From Phascolarctos cinereus (lineage: Eukaryota > Chordata > Mammalia > Diprotodontia > Phascolarctidae), in assembly GCF_002099425.1 (NCBI RefSeq), contig NW_018344068.1, positions 5,132,001 to 5,196,000 of the forward strand: a stretch of 64,000 bases of DNA, read 5' to 3'. Below the pieces are notes generated by a model that saw only the letters and a list, made by a program, of their open reading frames with translations, did no database searches and had not been told where the DNA came from. A program made the position numbers and the translations under genes. This document shows, piece after piece, positions 1 through 11,184 of this stretch. The first letter of the stretch is position 1; the number at the start of each line of letters is the position of its first letter.

Positions 1-162
1 CTTACCATGATTGTACATGTATAACCTATATCAGAGTGCTTGCTGTTTTGGGGAGGGGGGAGGGAAGGAGAAAAATTTGGAACTCAGAATTTTACAAAAA
101 TGAATGTTGAAAACTGTCTTTACATGTAATTGGGGAAAAAAAAAGAAAAATTGAAATAAAAA
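1..162 (+). mobile_element. L1 3' UTR and tail, continues left of window
   Basis: Marsupial L1 3' end. The block with TATAACCTATATCAGA, a G-rich tract (GGGGAGGGGGGAGGG), AAATTTGGAACTCA and an A-rich tail recurs at 8450-8560 and, in reverse, at 62940-63060. Only the last part of the element lies in the window. Confidence 0.85.
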
Positions 163-181
163 ATGCTTGTTGACTGATTGT

Positions 182-409
182 TGAATTTAGGTTTGAGATA
201 AGAAAAAATCCTAGTAATAAGAGCTACTTAAACCTGGAAAACATTGCCCTGGAGAAGGAATAGATTCCCTTTCACTGGAGGATTTCAAGCAAAGGCTGGT
301 TGAGTACTTTTGTAGTATATAGTAGAGAGAAGATTCTTGTGTAGGTACGGACTAGATAAGACATCTTCTGAGGTCTCTTTCATCTCTGAGTTTTGAGATT
401 TTATGTAAC
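182..409 (+). mobile_element. CR1/L3 LINE 3' end
   Basis: CR1-type tail: 'ctggaggatttcaagcaaaggctggtt', then 'ggactagataagacatcttctgaggtctc', ending near GAGATTTTATG. The same terminal layout (…GGACTAGATGGCCTCTGAGGTCCCTTCCA…) is seen at 34860-34930. Only the 3'-most ~230 bases are present. Confidence 0.8.
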
Positions 410-749
410 CTGATATTAGCATACAAACATAGTCATGATTATCAGCCATCATAAGGGAACTCATTCTGCACATTTTAATTATGGTTTTTGTAAAATATTA
501 AAAATTATTGACTTGCCAAAGTGGAAAGGGCAGGTACACATCAAGGAGCTATGATTATGCTAGGAAGTCATTAAGGCAAATTATTTTTATGAATAAAGAT
601 ATACTGTGCATTGTGCTTTTTGACTCAGCTTTACGAGTCACAACTTCTTTTCAAGCTAAGTACTGGGAAGGACTGCCATATTAATAAAACCCATTTATTA
701 CAAGTTGGATAGCAGAAGAACAGGGTTGAATTAAAGGCTAGTTGAGTAG
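410..749. other. Unassigned, AT-rich
   Basis: No repeat family, reading frame or motif cluster recognised. Confidence 0.4.
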
Positions 750-1030
750 GAGAATGGCAGAACTAGAAGGGACCCTAGGCCTTTGAACCCAAGGTCACAG
801 AGCTAGAAGAAGAGGCCCTACCTACAACATAGAATGGCAAAACTTAGAACACAGAGGGTCAAGGAGGCATGGACTTGCCCCATCATGTGGCCCAGCTCCT
901 TCACTTTACAGAGGAAAAAGCAGGGAAGGATGAAAAAAGAGAAGTAATTTGCCCAAGGTCACACAGTGAATCATGGCCAGAGCTGAGCCTCTCGACCATG
1001 AGTCCAACATTCTCTGCACTATCTTCCCCA
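750..1030 (-). mobile_element. MIR/Ther-1 SINE, two pieces
   Basis: Reverse MIR. 750-815 has the end 'ggcagaactagaagggacc' joined by a deletion to AAGGTCACAGAGCTAG. 835-1030 has TTTACAGAGGAAA, GTAATTTGCCCAAGGTCACACAG and a degraded head ending near CATTCTCTGCACTATC. Confidence 0.7.
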
Positions 1031-1524
1031 CGTATGGTCTTATAACCCAAATCCATCGGAATGATTATTTAACACAGTAACAATGAAATGCTTCCCGACA
1101 CTTATCTGCAAAGACACTGGTATAATTAATTTTGTCTTTGCAATGACTGAAAGGTTGGACAATAATTACATGCAGAGAAGGTGAGTCATCTATATTTGGA
1201 AGAAAATTTAAAAGCCCTGCCTGCCTATGAACTATAGTATGTCGTTACTGTCCTGTCAAACATCCTGGCTTTTGATTACTGTTTACATTGTAACACTTGA
1301 GATCATTCCTCTCACATATGGGCCCCCAGAAAAGCTATGCGAGATTTAAGGTACTCTGTGAGTGAGCACCCACCCAAAACTATAGTTTCTAAGCTCCTAC
1401 CAATGTATTTATTTCTGACACTCAGCCAAAGGACACATTAGTGGAAAATAAAAGACATTTAATGAGACAGTCCAGCCAATAAAGGGACAAGGAAAGATCC
1501 CTTCATTCACACAAGGGATACATG
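1031..1524. other. Unassigned; AT-rich with homeodomain-like sites
   Basis: Repeat-poor. 1110-1270 includes TATAATTAATTTTG, ACAATAATTACATG and TTTTGATTACTG. It resembles other possible conserved blocks in this window, but the motif density is modest. Confidence 0.3.
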
Positions 1525-1675
1525 TATCACTATCCCTGCTTTACTGATGAGGAAATTGAGTCTTAAAAAGGTGAAGTGATTTAACAGTGGTCAGTAGATA
1601 AAAGAGCTGGGCCTTAAAACCCAGGTCTTCTGACTGCAAGTCCCACATTCTTTCCATTACACCATACTCCCTCTT
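1525..1675 (-). mobile_element. MIR SINE
   Basis: Reverse MIR core: GATGAGGAAATTGAG, AAGTGATTTAACAGTGGTCA, AAACCCAGGTCTTCTGACT and a head at CCATTACACCATACTCCCTC. Confidence 0.75.
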
Positions 1676-2255
1676 ATTTAATTTTTTCCTAAATGTCATC
1701 CCTCCCCTAGAGGTATGGTCACATGGACTTGACAGAGTGAAAGTGCTAGCCCACAAGCATCATCTGACATTTCCCAAGTTTCCAGGGCTTTTACCTTGAA
1801 AGGATCTTGCTTTCATCAAAAAGTAAGTAGGAAGATACATAAGGAGGTGAGCTATGCTGTCTCCCATACTTCTCTGGCCAAGTTGTCAGGGAACTGGGGG
1901 GCCTGCATGCTGCCTCTTGGGAAAGTGGGGAAACAAAGTGAAGCTGAGATCTCGTGGTGTAACAGAAATGCCAGGAGAAAAATGATTAACTTAGCCACCA
2001 AGAATAGACTAGAGTGTGGAGAGGACCAGGAGCCAGCAGGTGTGGTCATTGGTAGGACTGCCAAAATCCAGCCCCTCTTGTCTTCTCCTGCACACCCCCT
2101 ACCCCATCTGTTTTACCAAAGTGTTACCTGAAGAAAAGTCATGTTTTCCCTTTACCTCTTTGACCACTTCACTTCCTAGTATGCCTCTAATTCCTTGACA
2201 GGAAAAATAAAGTCAACACTACAATCTCTAGCAGTTGCCACAGTAAATGGAAGAA
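1676..2255. other. Unassigned
   Basis: An open frame of 111 codons at 1796-2131 crosses this stretch. Overlapping frames on both strands and no recognisable protein argue against coding. Confidence 0.4.
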
Positions 2256-2396
2256 TTTTTTTTTTTTGGCCGGGGAGGCAATCAGGGTTAGGTGACTTGC
2301 CCAGGGTCACACAGCTAGTATCTGAGGCAAGATTTGAACTCAGGTCCTCCTGACTCCAGGGCCAGTGACCTATCCACTGTGCCATCTAGCTGACCC
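2256..2396 (-). mobile_element. Marsupial short SINE (MAR1/WSINE-like), reverse
   Basis: The T-run at 2257-2268 is the reversed A tail. GTGACTTGCCCAGGGTCACA, AGATTTGAACTCAGG and the head CTGTGCCATCTAGCTG follow. Near full length. Confidence 0.9.
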
Positions 2397-2768
2397 AGAA
2401 ACTTTTTAATGATTATTTTCATTTCTATGTTTCTTGAAGTTGATATTAAAGAATATACTCATTAACTGTGGTTTATGACCCAACCTGTAAGCTAGAGACT
2501 GAGAGTGGGAAAGTTACTCAAATTTCCTCAACCTCAGGAGAAGCAGGTATTAGCCAATTTAAGTAATGTCTGAGATATACCTGTAAACCACTAAACTGCT
2601 CTGAAAAGAAAAAGACAGACAGACAAACAGACTTAGTAAAGAAGTACTCCGGTAGCAATAAACAGCTGAAGTTGGTGTTTTGGTTTACTTAGGCACACAT
2701 CCCACACACAGCACCCAGCCAAACTTTCCACCTGACTACATTGTGTTTTTGTCTTTTTTCTCCAAGCT
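2397..2768. other. Unassigned
   Basis: No family recognised apart from a small GACAGACAGACAAACAGAC tract near 2615. Confidence 0.4.
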
Positions 2769-2885
2769 GATTATTAGCTCCTAGAAGACAAAGGAGCCAC
2801 GTCTTCTTATCTGCCCCCCCAATAATCCCTAACCCTGAGCTTGGAACATAGTGGTTACTCAAGACATATCTGTCAAATGGAAATT
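2769..2885 (+). mobile_element. L2 LINE 3' tail
   Basis: TTATTAGCTCCTAGAAGACA, then TAATCCCTAACCC, GCTTGGAACATAGTGGTTAC and TCAA. This is the standard L2 end (…AGCTCCT…CCTGGCACATAGTAGGC…), diverged. Confidence 0.75.
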
Positions 2886-2939
2886 AATCGTAATGGCTAT
2901 GATTCTAGATTTTTAATGACATAGATAAAGTCATCCATT

Positions 2940-3060
2940 GAAGTAAGGATAAAATCAAAATCCCTTGACATTCAAAGCCTTCCACAATCTGGCACCAGTC
3001 TACTTATCTAGTCTCCCACTATTCTTAATATTACCCTCTACTACAGACTATTCAGTAAGA
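2940..3060 (+). mobile_element. L2 LINE fragment
   Basis: 'aaagccttccacaatctggc' followed by ACCAGTCTACTTATCTAG matches the L2 segment that codes the end of ORF2 (compare 26360-26400). The rest of the element is missing. Confidence 0.65.
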
Positions 3061-3496
3061 GTTCAGGTTTGGAAGGACACACTACCAAACTGGAAAGCCT
3101 TAGTGACAGACTGTGTATGTATTTCATCCGAAGACCAGCTTAGCTAAGGACAGACAGGTTCATCCCCAGAAGGCAATGAATTTGCTCATCAGGTGATTAA
3201 CTTATCTCTTTTTGGCTCCAAAAATATATGAAGACAACTACTATGCTATTGGGGGATGGTAGTAAAGTTACACAGGTGAAGGAAATGCCTCTTCCCATGC
3301 AACTGTGTGGCATCTGTGCCCTGGTGGTGAAATCTCAGACCACTGAAATATCAGTAATCCATCTCTGAGCACAGGACACCTAAGAATCTATATCCTAAGG
3401 CTGAGACCCACCAACTAAGTTGCCACTACTTAGTTTCAACAGCATAAATGAGGCATTGCCCCTGTCACTCAAGAGTTAGGAATATTGACAGCCATA
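3061..3496. other. Unassigned
   Basis: No repeat or coding signal recognised. Confidence 0.4.
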
Positions 3497-3745
3497 ATAG
3501 CTAATAATAATAGCTAGCATTTGTATGGTGCTTTAAATTTTAGGAAGTATGGTACAAATATGATTTCATTTATCCTCACAACAACTCTAGGAAATAGGGG
3601 CTATTATTATTCCCATTTTATAGATGAGGAAACTGAGGCAGACAGAGGGTAAGTGACTTGCACAGGATCAGACAGCTAGGAAGTGTCTGAGACTAGATTT
3701 GAATTTAAGTCTTCCTAACTCCAGGTCAAATGCACCACCTATATG
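3497..3745 (-). mobile_element. MIR/Ther-1 SINE, near full length
   Basis: Reversed in full: AATAATAGCTAGCATTTGTA, TCCTCACAACAACTCTAGG, TATAGATGAGGAAACTGAGG, GTAAGTGACTTGCACAGG, a TTTGAATT box and the head near GCACCACC. A good local reference copy. Confidence 0.85.
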
Positions 3746-3767
3746 AAACCACATGAAAAAAGTTCCA

Positions 3768-3912
3768 AGTTATAACAATGACAACAATAAAAATATATAT
3801 TGCTTTAAAGTTTGTAAAGTGCTTTATAAGGATTATTTCATTTGATCCTCACAACAACTTATAAGGTAGGTGTTATTATTATTTCCATTTTATAGATGAG
3901 TAAGTTGTTAAA
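3768..3912 (-). mobile_element. MIR SINE, 3' half
   Basis: Second reverse MIR directly after the first: ATATATTGCTTTAAAGTTTG, TCCTCACAACAACTTATAAGG, TTTTATAGATGAG. It stops where the L1 block begins. Confidence 0.8.
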
Positions 3913-3920
3913 AAAAAAAC

Positions 3921-4735
3921 CTCTGAGGTTTTACCTCATACCCACCAGATTGACAAAGATTGCAAAAAACTAAAATAGGCCATTTTTAGGGACTGCATAA
4001 AGATAATCACACTAATGTATTTTCAGAAGAGCTATGAATGGGTTCAACCACGGGCAAATGGGGTGAAATTCTTCCTAAAAAATAATAAAAATATGCATAT
4101 CTTCTCACTCAGTGATACTCCTACCAGGCACATACCATAAGCAGGTCAAAGGCAGAGAAGAAAGCCTCATATGTACAAAAAAAAATTTATACCAACATTT
4201 TTTATAGTAGCAATGTATTAGAAAGATAATGGGTGTGAGTTGACTAGAGAACACCTGAACAAATTGTATCTGAATGTATGAATTGTATTTGAATACATAC
4301 AACAAATTGGGTGTGAATGTAATGGAATATTATTGTGCCATGAAAAATAACAGATGTAAATTCAAATTAACTTAGAAAGAGTCGTATGAACTGATGAAAA
4401 GTGAAGTATGCAGAACGAGAAGAACAATTTACATGATGAGCACAATAATGAGAGGAAAAACAGCATTGAAAGACACCTGCACTCTGATCAGTTGTGACTT
4501 CAGAGGACTGATGGTGAAGTATGTCTCTCACCTTTTGGCAGAGAGATGTAGAAATGAGGTGTATGTTATCAGATATGGCTGAGGTGTTGCTGTCTTATTT
4601 AGCTATATTTATTTGTTATATGGGAGGGATCCACTGAAGCATTTGTTAAGGGAGAGGGTAATTGAGTGGTGATAGTGACACATATACATATGTGTGTTTG
4701 TGTGTGTAAAAGAACATCAATAAAAGATAAAAAAC
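3921..4735 (+). mobile_element. Old L1/HAL1-like LINE, end of ORF2 plus 3' UTR
   Basis: Opens with ORF2 C-terminal sequence (GAGGTTTTACCTCATACCC, then CCAGATTGACAAAGAT). 4130-4330 keeps the diagnostic order of the family, and near 4318 one frame reads NVMEYYCAMKN, the relic of the L1 motif MEYYxxIKN. It then has the 3' UTR block GTATGAACTGATGAAAAGTG and GCAGAACGAGAAGAAC. It ends in a short TATG/TG repeat (4678-4708) and AATAAAAGATAAAAAA. Heavily decayed. Confidence 0.8.
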
Positions 4736-5215
4736 CAAGATGGTGCATGGAAGTACTTTACTGGAAGAAGATATAGAAGTTATGCACACAGATAATTATG
4801 AGGTAGGGCATGGAAGATCACTGCTAAAATACAAATGTTCCCTGGAGAAGGAAATCACATTAAGATAATATTACTTATTAACACCACTGCATGAATTTGT
4901 TTATGGGGTTATCCTGAACATAGAATAAGGCTATAGGGAATATATGCCTTGGAAAGGGACCAGCAAGCCAAGCAGGAACATGAGGGCCCTTGGCAAAAAG
5001 GGAAAGACAAAAATCGGTCATGGGTTTCTGCTAAGGGCTGGCCTGACTTGCCCAAGACTCATGGGACAGGGGGAAGGACATTACCAAGATGTGTCTATAT
5101 TGAGGCTCCTAACACACCTTCTCCCCCTTCCCCAGGGGGATAGCACTCATTCCCATAGGGAGGCTACTAAGGGAGTGGTGCATCTTCCTGGTTAGGATTT
5201 AATGGAAACTACAAA
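4736..5215. other. Unassigned
   Basis: No family recognised. Short overlapping frames at 4944-5195 have no recognisable product. Confidence 0.4.
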
Positions 5216-5720
5216 TGAATCCACACCATTTTCTTCCCATTCATATCCTTTGTGAGTCCAGTTCTAAAGAACTGCCCATGTGGCAGCAAATACTGGGAAA
5301 CATCCCCATGTAAATTTTTCACTTGAGAAATCAAAAGCTTGCATTTTATGTTCAATAAAAGGGAAATCCCCTGAATACATTTGACTTACATGTGTAAAGT
5401 TGTGCATTTTGTAGTTATTCTACCACCTAATTGCCAGTTAAGTGTCATCATAAATCTGGCATTTTATGGGCTAAGATTATGCACATTTTGGAGAAGAGCT
5501 TTTTCAATTTTATTCTCTGACAAGAGAAAAAGGCAAATATGCCCCCTAACTTAGCATTCAAGGCCATTTTGCTCGGGCATCCAACACATAGGACCTTTCT
5601 TGGAAGTTAGGTGCACATTTCCCTTTCAATATGGTTTCTAGGGTCGATGAGAAGCTATTATTTTCTTCACTCAACTGAAAGCTAAGCTCCTTTATTTTCC
5701 CTTTGTAAAGCACAGTGGGA
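5216..5720. promoter_or_regulatory. Repeat-poor block, candidate conserved non-coding element
   Basis: About 500 bases with no repeat signature. It has several AT-rich homeodomain-like words (CACCTAATTGCCAG, TCATAAATC, CATTTTATGG twice, TTCAATAAAAGGG). No coding frame. Conservation is an inference from composition alone. Confidence 0.25.
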
Positions 5721-6574
5721 GATCTGCAAAGAATTCATAGCCTATACCTTCAATGTATTGCCATGTTTTTGGGTCACTTCTGACTCTTAGATGATCAGTA
5801 AAACAGCTCCTCTCTGTCTTTAGGGGTAAAACTCCATTTTCACCTTTGACCTTGAATCATCTTCAAGAGCTCTGCTCTCACACTGCTTTGAGTATTTCTT
5901 CCAATCACAAAGAAGTCAATCCCTCTATTCCTCTCTACAAATCCTCTGTGGATGATCCAGAAGAAACCTTCCTCTGGTTCCTTGAGTATTTCATGGGTGC
6001 TAAGGAGACACCCAATCTGTGAATCTGTTGTCCTTGCTACGTGACTGCCACACCTTCTCTCTAACACATGCATTCCTTGATATGTCTCTTGCTCAGCACA
6101 AGCCATTATCAGCCATATTTCACAGCACATTTATATCTACCTCTTATCTCTCCATTGCCTTTTGTCTCACCTGTTAGTTTTTATTTGTCTGAGATTGTGT
6201 TGTGCCATGATTCATAGTCATGGAGCATCACTGAGAAGATAGCAGTGTCAAAGAAAAAGATGGGCTTCTAAAACAACTGGTGATCCTCCTTGTATACACA
6301 ACACAACTTCCCAAATAGGATACAACCCAATTTCTGCCTTCTATGGAAATCTGGGCCCAACTTACTGTCTTCTAAAGTGCCTGCCCAGGATACATGTGCT
6401 GATGGACTATCTCAAGGACTTCCCATCCAACTGCATGGGGGCAATCCAGACAAAATGCCCTGTTTTCCCAGAGTGATAGGTAATGCCCCTGTGATTTCAT
6501 TCTTATAGGAAACTCCCTCTACCATTTTAGGTCAGCATCTTCTGTTCAAATTACAGTCTTGGAAAGTACCTACA
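5721..6574. other. Unassigned
   Basis: No repeat family I can name. A 96-codon reverse frame (5840-6130) lacks any recognisable domain. Part of this could be an unrecognised old interspersed repeat. Confidence 0.35.
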
Positions 6575-6575
6575 G

Positions 6576-6751
6576 CACTGGTATCAAACTCAGATAGAAA
6601 TGGGGGCCACCAATCCGTAAATAAGAATCCGTCAGACCACATATTGATTTAGTTAAAACGTAATGTTATCTGTTTTTTTACTTATTTTGTAAAACTTAAT
6701 CTGGTTAAAAACTGGTAATGTTGCAGGCAGCACCCCAGTTTGACACAGTTG
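6576..6751 (+). mobile_element. hAT-like MITE with GTGTCAAACTC-type termini
   Basis: Inverted ends: CACTGGTATCAAACTC at the left and AGTTTGACACAGTTG at the right. The interior includes AGACCACATATTGATTTAG, a T-rich centre and GCAGGCAGCACC. Possible 8-bp duplications ACCTACAG / GCCTAGAA agree at 6 of 8 positions, as expected for an old hAT insertion. No transposase. Confidence 0.65.
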
Positions 6752-6769
6752 GCCTAGAACACTGAGAAT

Positions 6770-6887
6770 TCTGGTGGCCATGTGATTTGCCAGAGGTCAT
6801 AGAGTCAGTATGGGTCAAAGGCAAGAACTCTGCCCGGTCTTCCTGGCTTTGAGATCGATTATCTATCTACCATGCTGTGCTGCCTCA
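6770..6887 (-). mobile_element. MIR SINE
   Basis: TGTGATTTGCCAGAGGTCAT, TCTTCCTGGCTTTGAG, then the reversed head CATGCTGTGCTGCC. Diverged. Confidence 0.65.
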
Positions 6888-7239
6888 TGGTAAGTACAAA
6901 TGACTAGATAAATCTCTGTCAGATGAACATGGATGTCACTGATGGACCCCTGGGGGATCAGTCAAGTTGGCCCAATGTGATTCACAAACGGGCATCTGCA
7001 GAAGCTCACACTCCCTATTGCTTTTGGATTATGCACATGATAGCTTATATGGCCCTGCTTGCCACCTATTTAATGGTGACCCAGGGAGTGGGGCAGCACC
7101 ATCAAGTGAAAATGAACAACTTTGAAGACCAAGTCACACCAACAATTGGAGAGGGTTCTTGAAGTGGCAATGCTGCTAGAGTATAAGAGTAGTATCAGTT
7201 AGCATTCCATCAGGCTGGTCATGTTGTAGGGTTCTTACA
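6888..7239. other. Unassigned
   Basis: A 79-codon frame (6923-7162) is present but has no recognisable product or splice context. Confidence 0.4.
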
Positions 7240-8147
7240 AACTCATTTAATAAAGACACTTTTGTCAGAATTATTAGACTGGTAGATCAGGGAAGTTCCC
7301 TAGATATAATGTACCAAGATTTAACAAAGTATTGGCTAAATATTTGTAAATGAGATGGAGAGATGTGGGCTAGATGATAATGCAGTCTGATGGATTTGTA
7401 ATTGGTTGACTGCCTGGATCCAAAGAGCAGCCAATAACAGTCCAGTGCCAATATGGAAGATCTCTAGTTCAGTCACCCAGTGATTTGTCCTTGGTCTCAT
7501 GCTTTTTTAAAATATTTTTATCAATGACTTGAATAAAGGCATAGGTGAAATGATTACCAAATTTTTCAAAGGACACAAAGTAGAAAAAGATAATTATACT
7601 GAATGACATAATCAGGACAGGCTAGAATGTTGGAACAAATCTAATAAAAATGACATTTAATGAAAATAAATATAAAGTCTTACACTTGTGTCAAAAAAAA
7701 TTAATTGTACAAGTACAAGACAGTAGAGGCATTGTTAGATAGTATCTTGTCTTAAAGAGATCTCAGGGCTCTAGAGCACCATAAACTCAATATGAGACAT
7801 TAGCATGATGTGGTAGCCAATAAAGCTAATGTGATTTGGGGTCATATTAATAGAGGCCTAATGTCCCCCCAAACATGAAATAACAGTGTAGTGAACTACT
7901 ACCTTTGCCCTGATCAGACAAGACATGGAAAACGGTGTTCCATTCTGAAAGTCAGATTTTAGGGAATTATTGATTAACTGGAAAGCATCAGGAGGAGGGC
8001 AGCCAAGATGGTGAAAGGTCTTTAAAATATTCCATAGAGGGAATCAATTTAAGGAATATTTAGCCTGGAGAGGAGAAGGTTCTGTAGGGGAACTTGATAG
8101 TTGATATTAAATATTCTAAGAACTTTCATGTGAAAAAAGAGTTTCTG

Positions 8148-8737
8148 AAATCTGAAAAGACTTACATGAACTGATGCTGAGTGAAGTGAGCAGAACCAGG
8201 AGAACACTGAACACAGTAACCACAACATTGCCTGAACACCAACTATGATTGACTTAGCTATTCTCAGCAATACAATGATCCAAAATCATTCAAAAAGACT
8301 CATGACAGAAAATGCTATCACAGCCAGAGAAAGAGCTGATGGAGTCTGAATGCAGATTGAAGCATACTATTTTCACTTTCTAAAATTTTTTTTGTAGTTT
8401 TTCCCCCTTTTATTCTGTTTCTTCTTTCACAACATGACTAATGTGGAAATATGTTTTACATGATTGCTTATACATAACCTATATCAAATTGATTGCTGTC
8501 CTATGGAGGAGGGAGGGAAAGGAGAAAGGGAAAAAAATTTGGAACTCAAAATCTTAGCAAAAAAAGAATGGGGGCAGCTAAGTGGTGCAGTGGATAGAGC
8601 ACCAGCCCTGAATTCAGGACAACCTGAGTTCAAATCCGGCCTCAGACACGTAACACTTAACTAGCTGTGTGACCTTGGGCAAGTCACTTAACCCCATTGC
8701 CTAGCCAAAAAAAAAAAAAGAATGTAAAAAAAAAAAA
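8148..8737 (+). mobile_element. L1 3' end inserted in the CR1/L3 copy
   Basis: 5'-truncated L1 from CTTACATGAACTGATGCTGA and AAGTGAGCAGAACCAGGAG through the 3' UTR (TTGAAGCATACTATTTTCAC, CATAACCTATATCA, G-rich tract, TTTGGAACTCAAAATC). The flanks share an A-run plus GTTTCTG (AAAAAAGAGTTTCTG at 8133-8147; AAAAAAGGTGTTTCTG ending 8749), read as a target-site duplication. Confidence 0.85.
8571..8712 (+). mobile_element. Marsupial short SINE inside the L1 tail
   Basis: Full head-to-tail copy: GGGGCAGCTAAGTGGTGCAG, GTTCAAATCC, GCTGTGTGACCTTGGGCAAG, CTTAACCCC. Flanked by AAAAAGAATG at 8561-8570 and again ending at 8724, a target-site duplication within the L1 A-rich tail. Confidence 0.92.
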
Positions 8738-8912
8738 AAGGTGTTTCTGCCTGGCACCAGAGGTGACAACTAGTGGAAATTTCTGTTTTACTTTGGCTCA
8801 ATGCAAGGAAGAAACTTTCATGTGGAGGGATGGCCTGAGCCTGTTCAGGTATGGAAAAGATGAGATGGCATCTCAGGTACCGTTTAGCTTAGAAGATTCT
8901 GGAATTCTTTGT

Positions 8913-9944
8913 AAAGCTGCTACCGCTCACCTATTGCTGTTGAGACTCAACATTCCCTATAAATTGCACCGTCATAGACTTTCCTTCAATCAGTAAGTCA
9001 ACAACTGAGCTGAATTCTCCTGTTCTTTTAACGTTCCATTTATCAGGACTCCTTCCCAGCCTTTTTTTAATGATGCTATCCTAAGGATGACAACTCTGTA
9101 TGAAAGAAGGAAAAGAATCCGGGGCTAAGGATCAGGAGACTCAAGTTATAATCTTGAGTCTATCACTAGTAGTACCAAAAGGAAAAGGGTATTTGACACC
9201 ATAGCTATACTTGATAACATCAAGAACACGTCCCCTTAGATCTATTAACTCCCTATTAGAGTCTCTCATCAAGCAATGTAGCCTAGTAATTTGAAAAATC
9301 CATTTTTATATTCATCCTTTACTGGACCTTACTGGGAGGCTGCCTGGTTTGTAAGAAAGACCATGGGGTTCCAGTCTCAGCTGTGCGATTGTATCACCTT
9401 TTGTGAATCATCATTACCCTCTTCTGGGCTTCAGTTTGTCCATCTGGAGGATAGGGATGGCAACTCTTATTTTATTCAACACCAACCTATCCAATAAATG
9501 TGATGGCACTCTGGAAATTAGGAAACTCTGGGCAAATATGACAATGGCTATTGTTTTTTGTTTTATTGATGTATTTAGTTTTTATATTATATTCAACTCT
9601 GAATATATCTCCCAAACCCAGAGAGCCTTTGCATGTTCCAAAGATTTTTTTTTAAGTTTAGCAAAAATCGATGGACCCATCAAACATATTTGACAAAATA
9701 TGGAACATAGTATACCCACAGTCTCCCACCTCTTCTGTGAAGGAAAAGAAGTTCATTTTCTCAAAGCTTCTCCAGGACGAGACTTCATTACTAGTATAAC
9801 GCAAAGTACATTTTCATTTTGTTATTCTTTCCACTTACATTGGTGTAAGTATAATGTGTGTTGTTTTCCTGATTCTCCTTTCCTCATCTCATATCAATTT
9901 ATATATGTCTTCCCTTGTGTCTTTGAATTCCTCATGTTAATGAT
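8913..9944. other. Mostly unassigned; two weak MIR traces
   Basis: 9095-9180 (GGCTAAGGATCAGGAGACTC) and 9330-9465 (TTTGTGAATCATCATTACC, GCTTCAGTTTGTCCATCTGG) look like forward MIR remains. The rest, including 9550-9940, is AT-rich and unrecognised. Confidence 0.4.
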
Positions 9945-10915
9945 TTCTTTTTTTAATAAATTTTTTAAAATGTTAAACTGAAATACAAAATGAGAAAAGA
10001 AAAATAAAACATTGCCGTGTACTCAGCAGACCATAAGAGAAGATTCAATATAAAACAATAAATTTCCATTTCAAGAAAACCTACATAATAAATACTACAC
10101 ATTGTTTTCAAAGCTGCCCAGCTCGTCTTTGCTTCCTTGTTGGTTCTCTTTTGCTCTCTGCTATTTTTACTTGATTTTTAGTTGTTTTTCTCTGCACTTT
10201 TTCCTTTACTTTCTCCTCTCCTTCCCAAAGACAGTTACAATTAAGCATGGATATATATATGTATGCATACACACACACACACACACATATATATATTTAC
10301 ACATACACATACACATCCATGGATATCTATAAACATACACATATATACACATATACACTGATACACATATATGTAAGACCATTTTGTGCTTATTTCCACC
10401 TGCCATATATTTCTCTGAAGGTGGATAGAATCTTCTGTCATAGGTCCAAATCTTGCCGTGTTTTTTCTAAATCACATGTTAATGATTTGTTACAACACAG
10501 TAATACTCCATTACATTCATGTGCCATAATTTCTTTCGTCATTCTTCAGTCAACGGGCATGCTTTGTTTTGATTTGTTACCACCAAAAGTACTGCTTGAC
10601 TATTTTGGCATAGATGGGACCATTTTATTGTCTTGACCTTTGTGATATATATGTCTAGCAGTGATATCTCTGAGTCAAAAGATATGTTTCAGTCATCTTT
10701 TTTTGGCACAATTTTAAATTGTTTTCTGGAAAGGTTGGGCAAACTCCCAGCTCTACTAATAGTGTATTCATTCAACTGTCTTCATGTAATCCCACCAATG
10801 TTAACTATTTCCATCCTTGTCATCTTTGCAACTTACTAAATGTTAGGTGAAATATCTTTTTCTTTTAATTTCTTTTAATATTAGTAATTTGGAATAATCT
10901 TTCCTATGGTTGTTA
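9945..10915 (-). mobile_element. L1/HAL1-like LINE 3' end, reverse, with internal TA/CA repeat
   Basis: Reverse L1. The 3' UTR comes first (9945-10240), then a TATG/CA microsatellite (10243-10376). The ORF2 C-terminal region follows in reverse (ACAGTAATACTCCATTACAT, TTCTTCAGTCAACGGGCATG, TTTGTTACCACCAAAAGTAC, CTCTGAGTCAAAAGATATG). Same layout as 51668-52470, more diverged. Confidence 0.8.
10243..10376. repeat. Compound TATG / CA microsatellite in an L1 3' UTR
   Basis: TATATATGTATGCATACAC followed by (CA)n and mixed TATACACA units, embedded in the L1 copy. Confidence 0.95.
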
Positions 10916-10949
10916 ATAGAGGATGTGTTCCATGAGTTTATTTCCAGCT

Positions 10950-11065
10950 GAGTCATCTAATGCAATCCCTTCATTTTATAAAAGAGGAAACTGAGGCCCC
11001 AAAATGGAAATGATTTACCCATGGTCACAGAGGTAATAAGTAATTAAACAGAATTTTCTTTTTTC
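10950..11065 (-). mobile_element. MIR SINE fragment
   Basis: CTAATGCAATCCCTTCATTT, AGAGGAAACTGAGGCCCC, ATTTACCCATGGTCACAGAG. Confidence 0.75.
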
Positions 11066-11184
11066 TCATCCCTAACTTGCTTCAGGGTAAGCACCATCCT
11101 TAACCTTATGACTGAGTTTTCTCCCTTTAATTTCCTAAAATTTTGGGGTGGGTTTGGGGGCTCGATCATGGGAACTCAGATTAT

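Larger units (their letters stand above)
7240..8912 (+). mobile_element. CR1/L3 LINE, 3' portion, split by an L1
   Basis: 7240-8147 holds the CR1 RNase/RT-end region. It includes TTAGACTGGTAGATCAGGGA, GATTTAACAAAGTATTGGC, TTTATCAATGACTTGAATAA and AATGACATTTAATGAAAATA. After the L1 insertion it resumes at 8741 with 'gtttctgcctggcaccagag' and runs through GTTCAGGTATGG, GATGAGATGGCATCTCAGGT and AAGATTCTGGAATTCT to 8912, the normal CR1 terminus. About 1.1 kb of CR1 in all, 5' truncated, many indels. No coding capacity remains. Confidence 0.85.

Noticed and set aside
5840-6130. 96-codon reverse frame in non-repeat DNA
   Set aside because: No domain, no signal or splice context, no second exon; chance frame or unrecognised old repeat is likelier.
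8571-8640. SINE heads as tRNA genes
   Set aside because: GTTCAAATC resembles a B box, but the copies are dispersed SINE heads without a cloverleaf.
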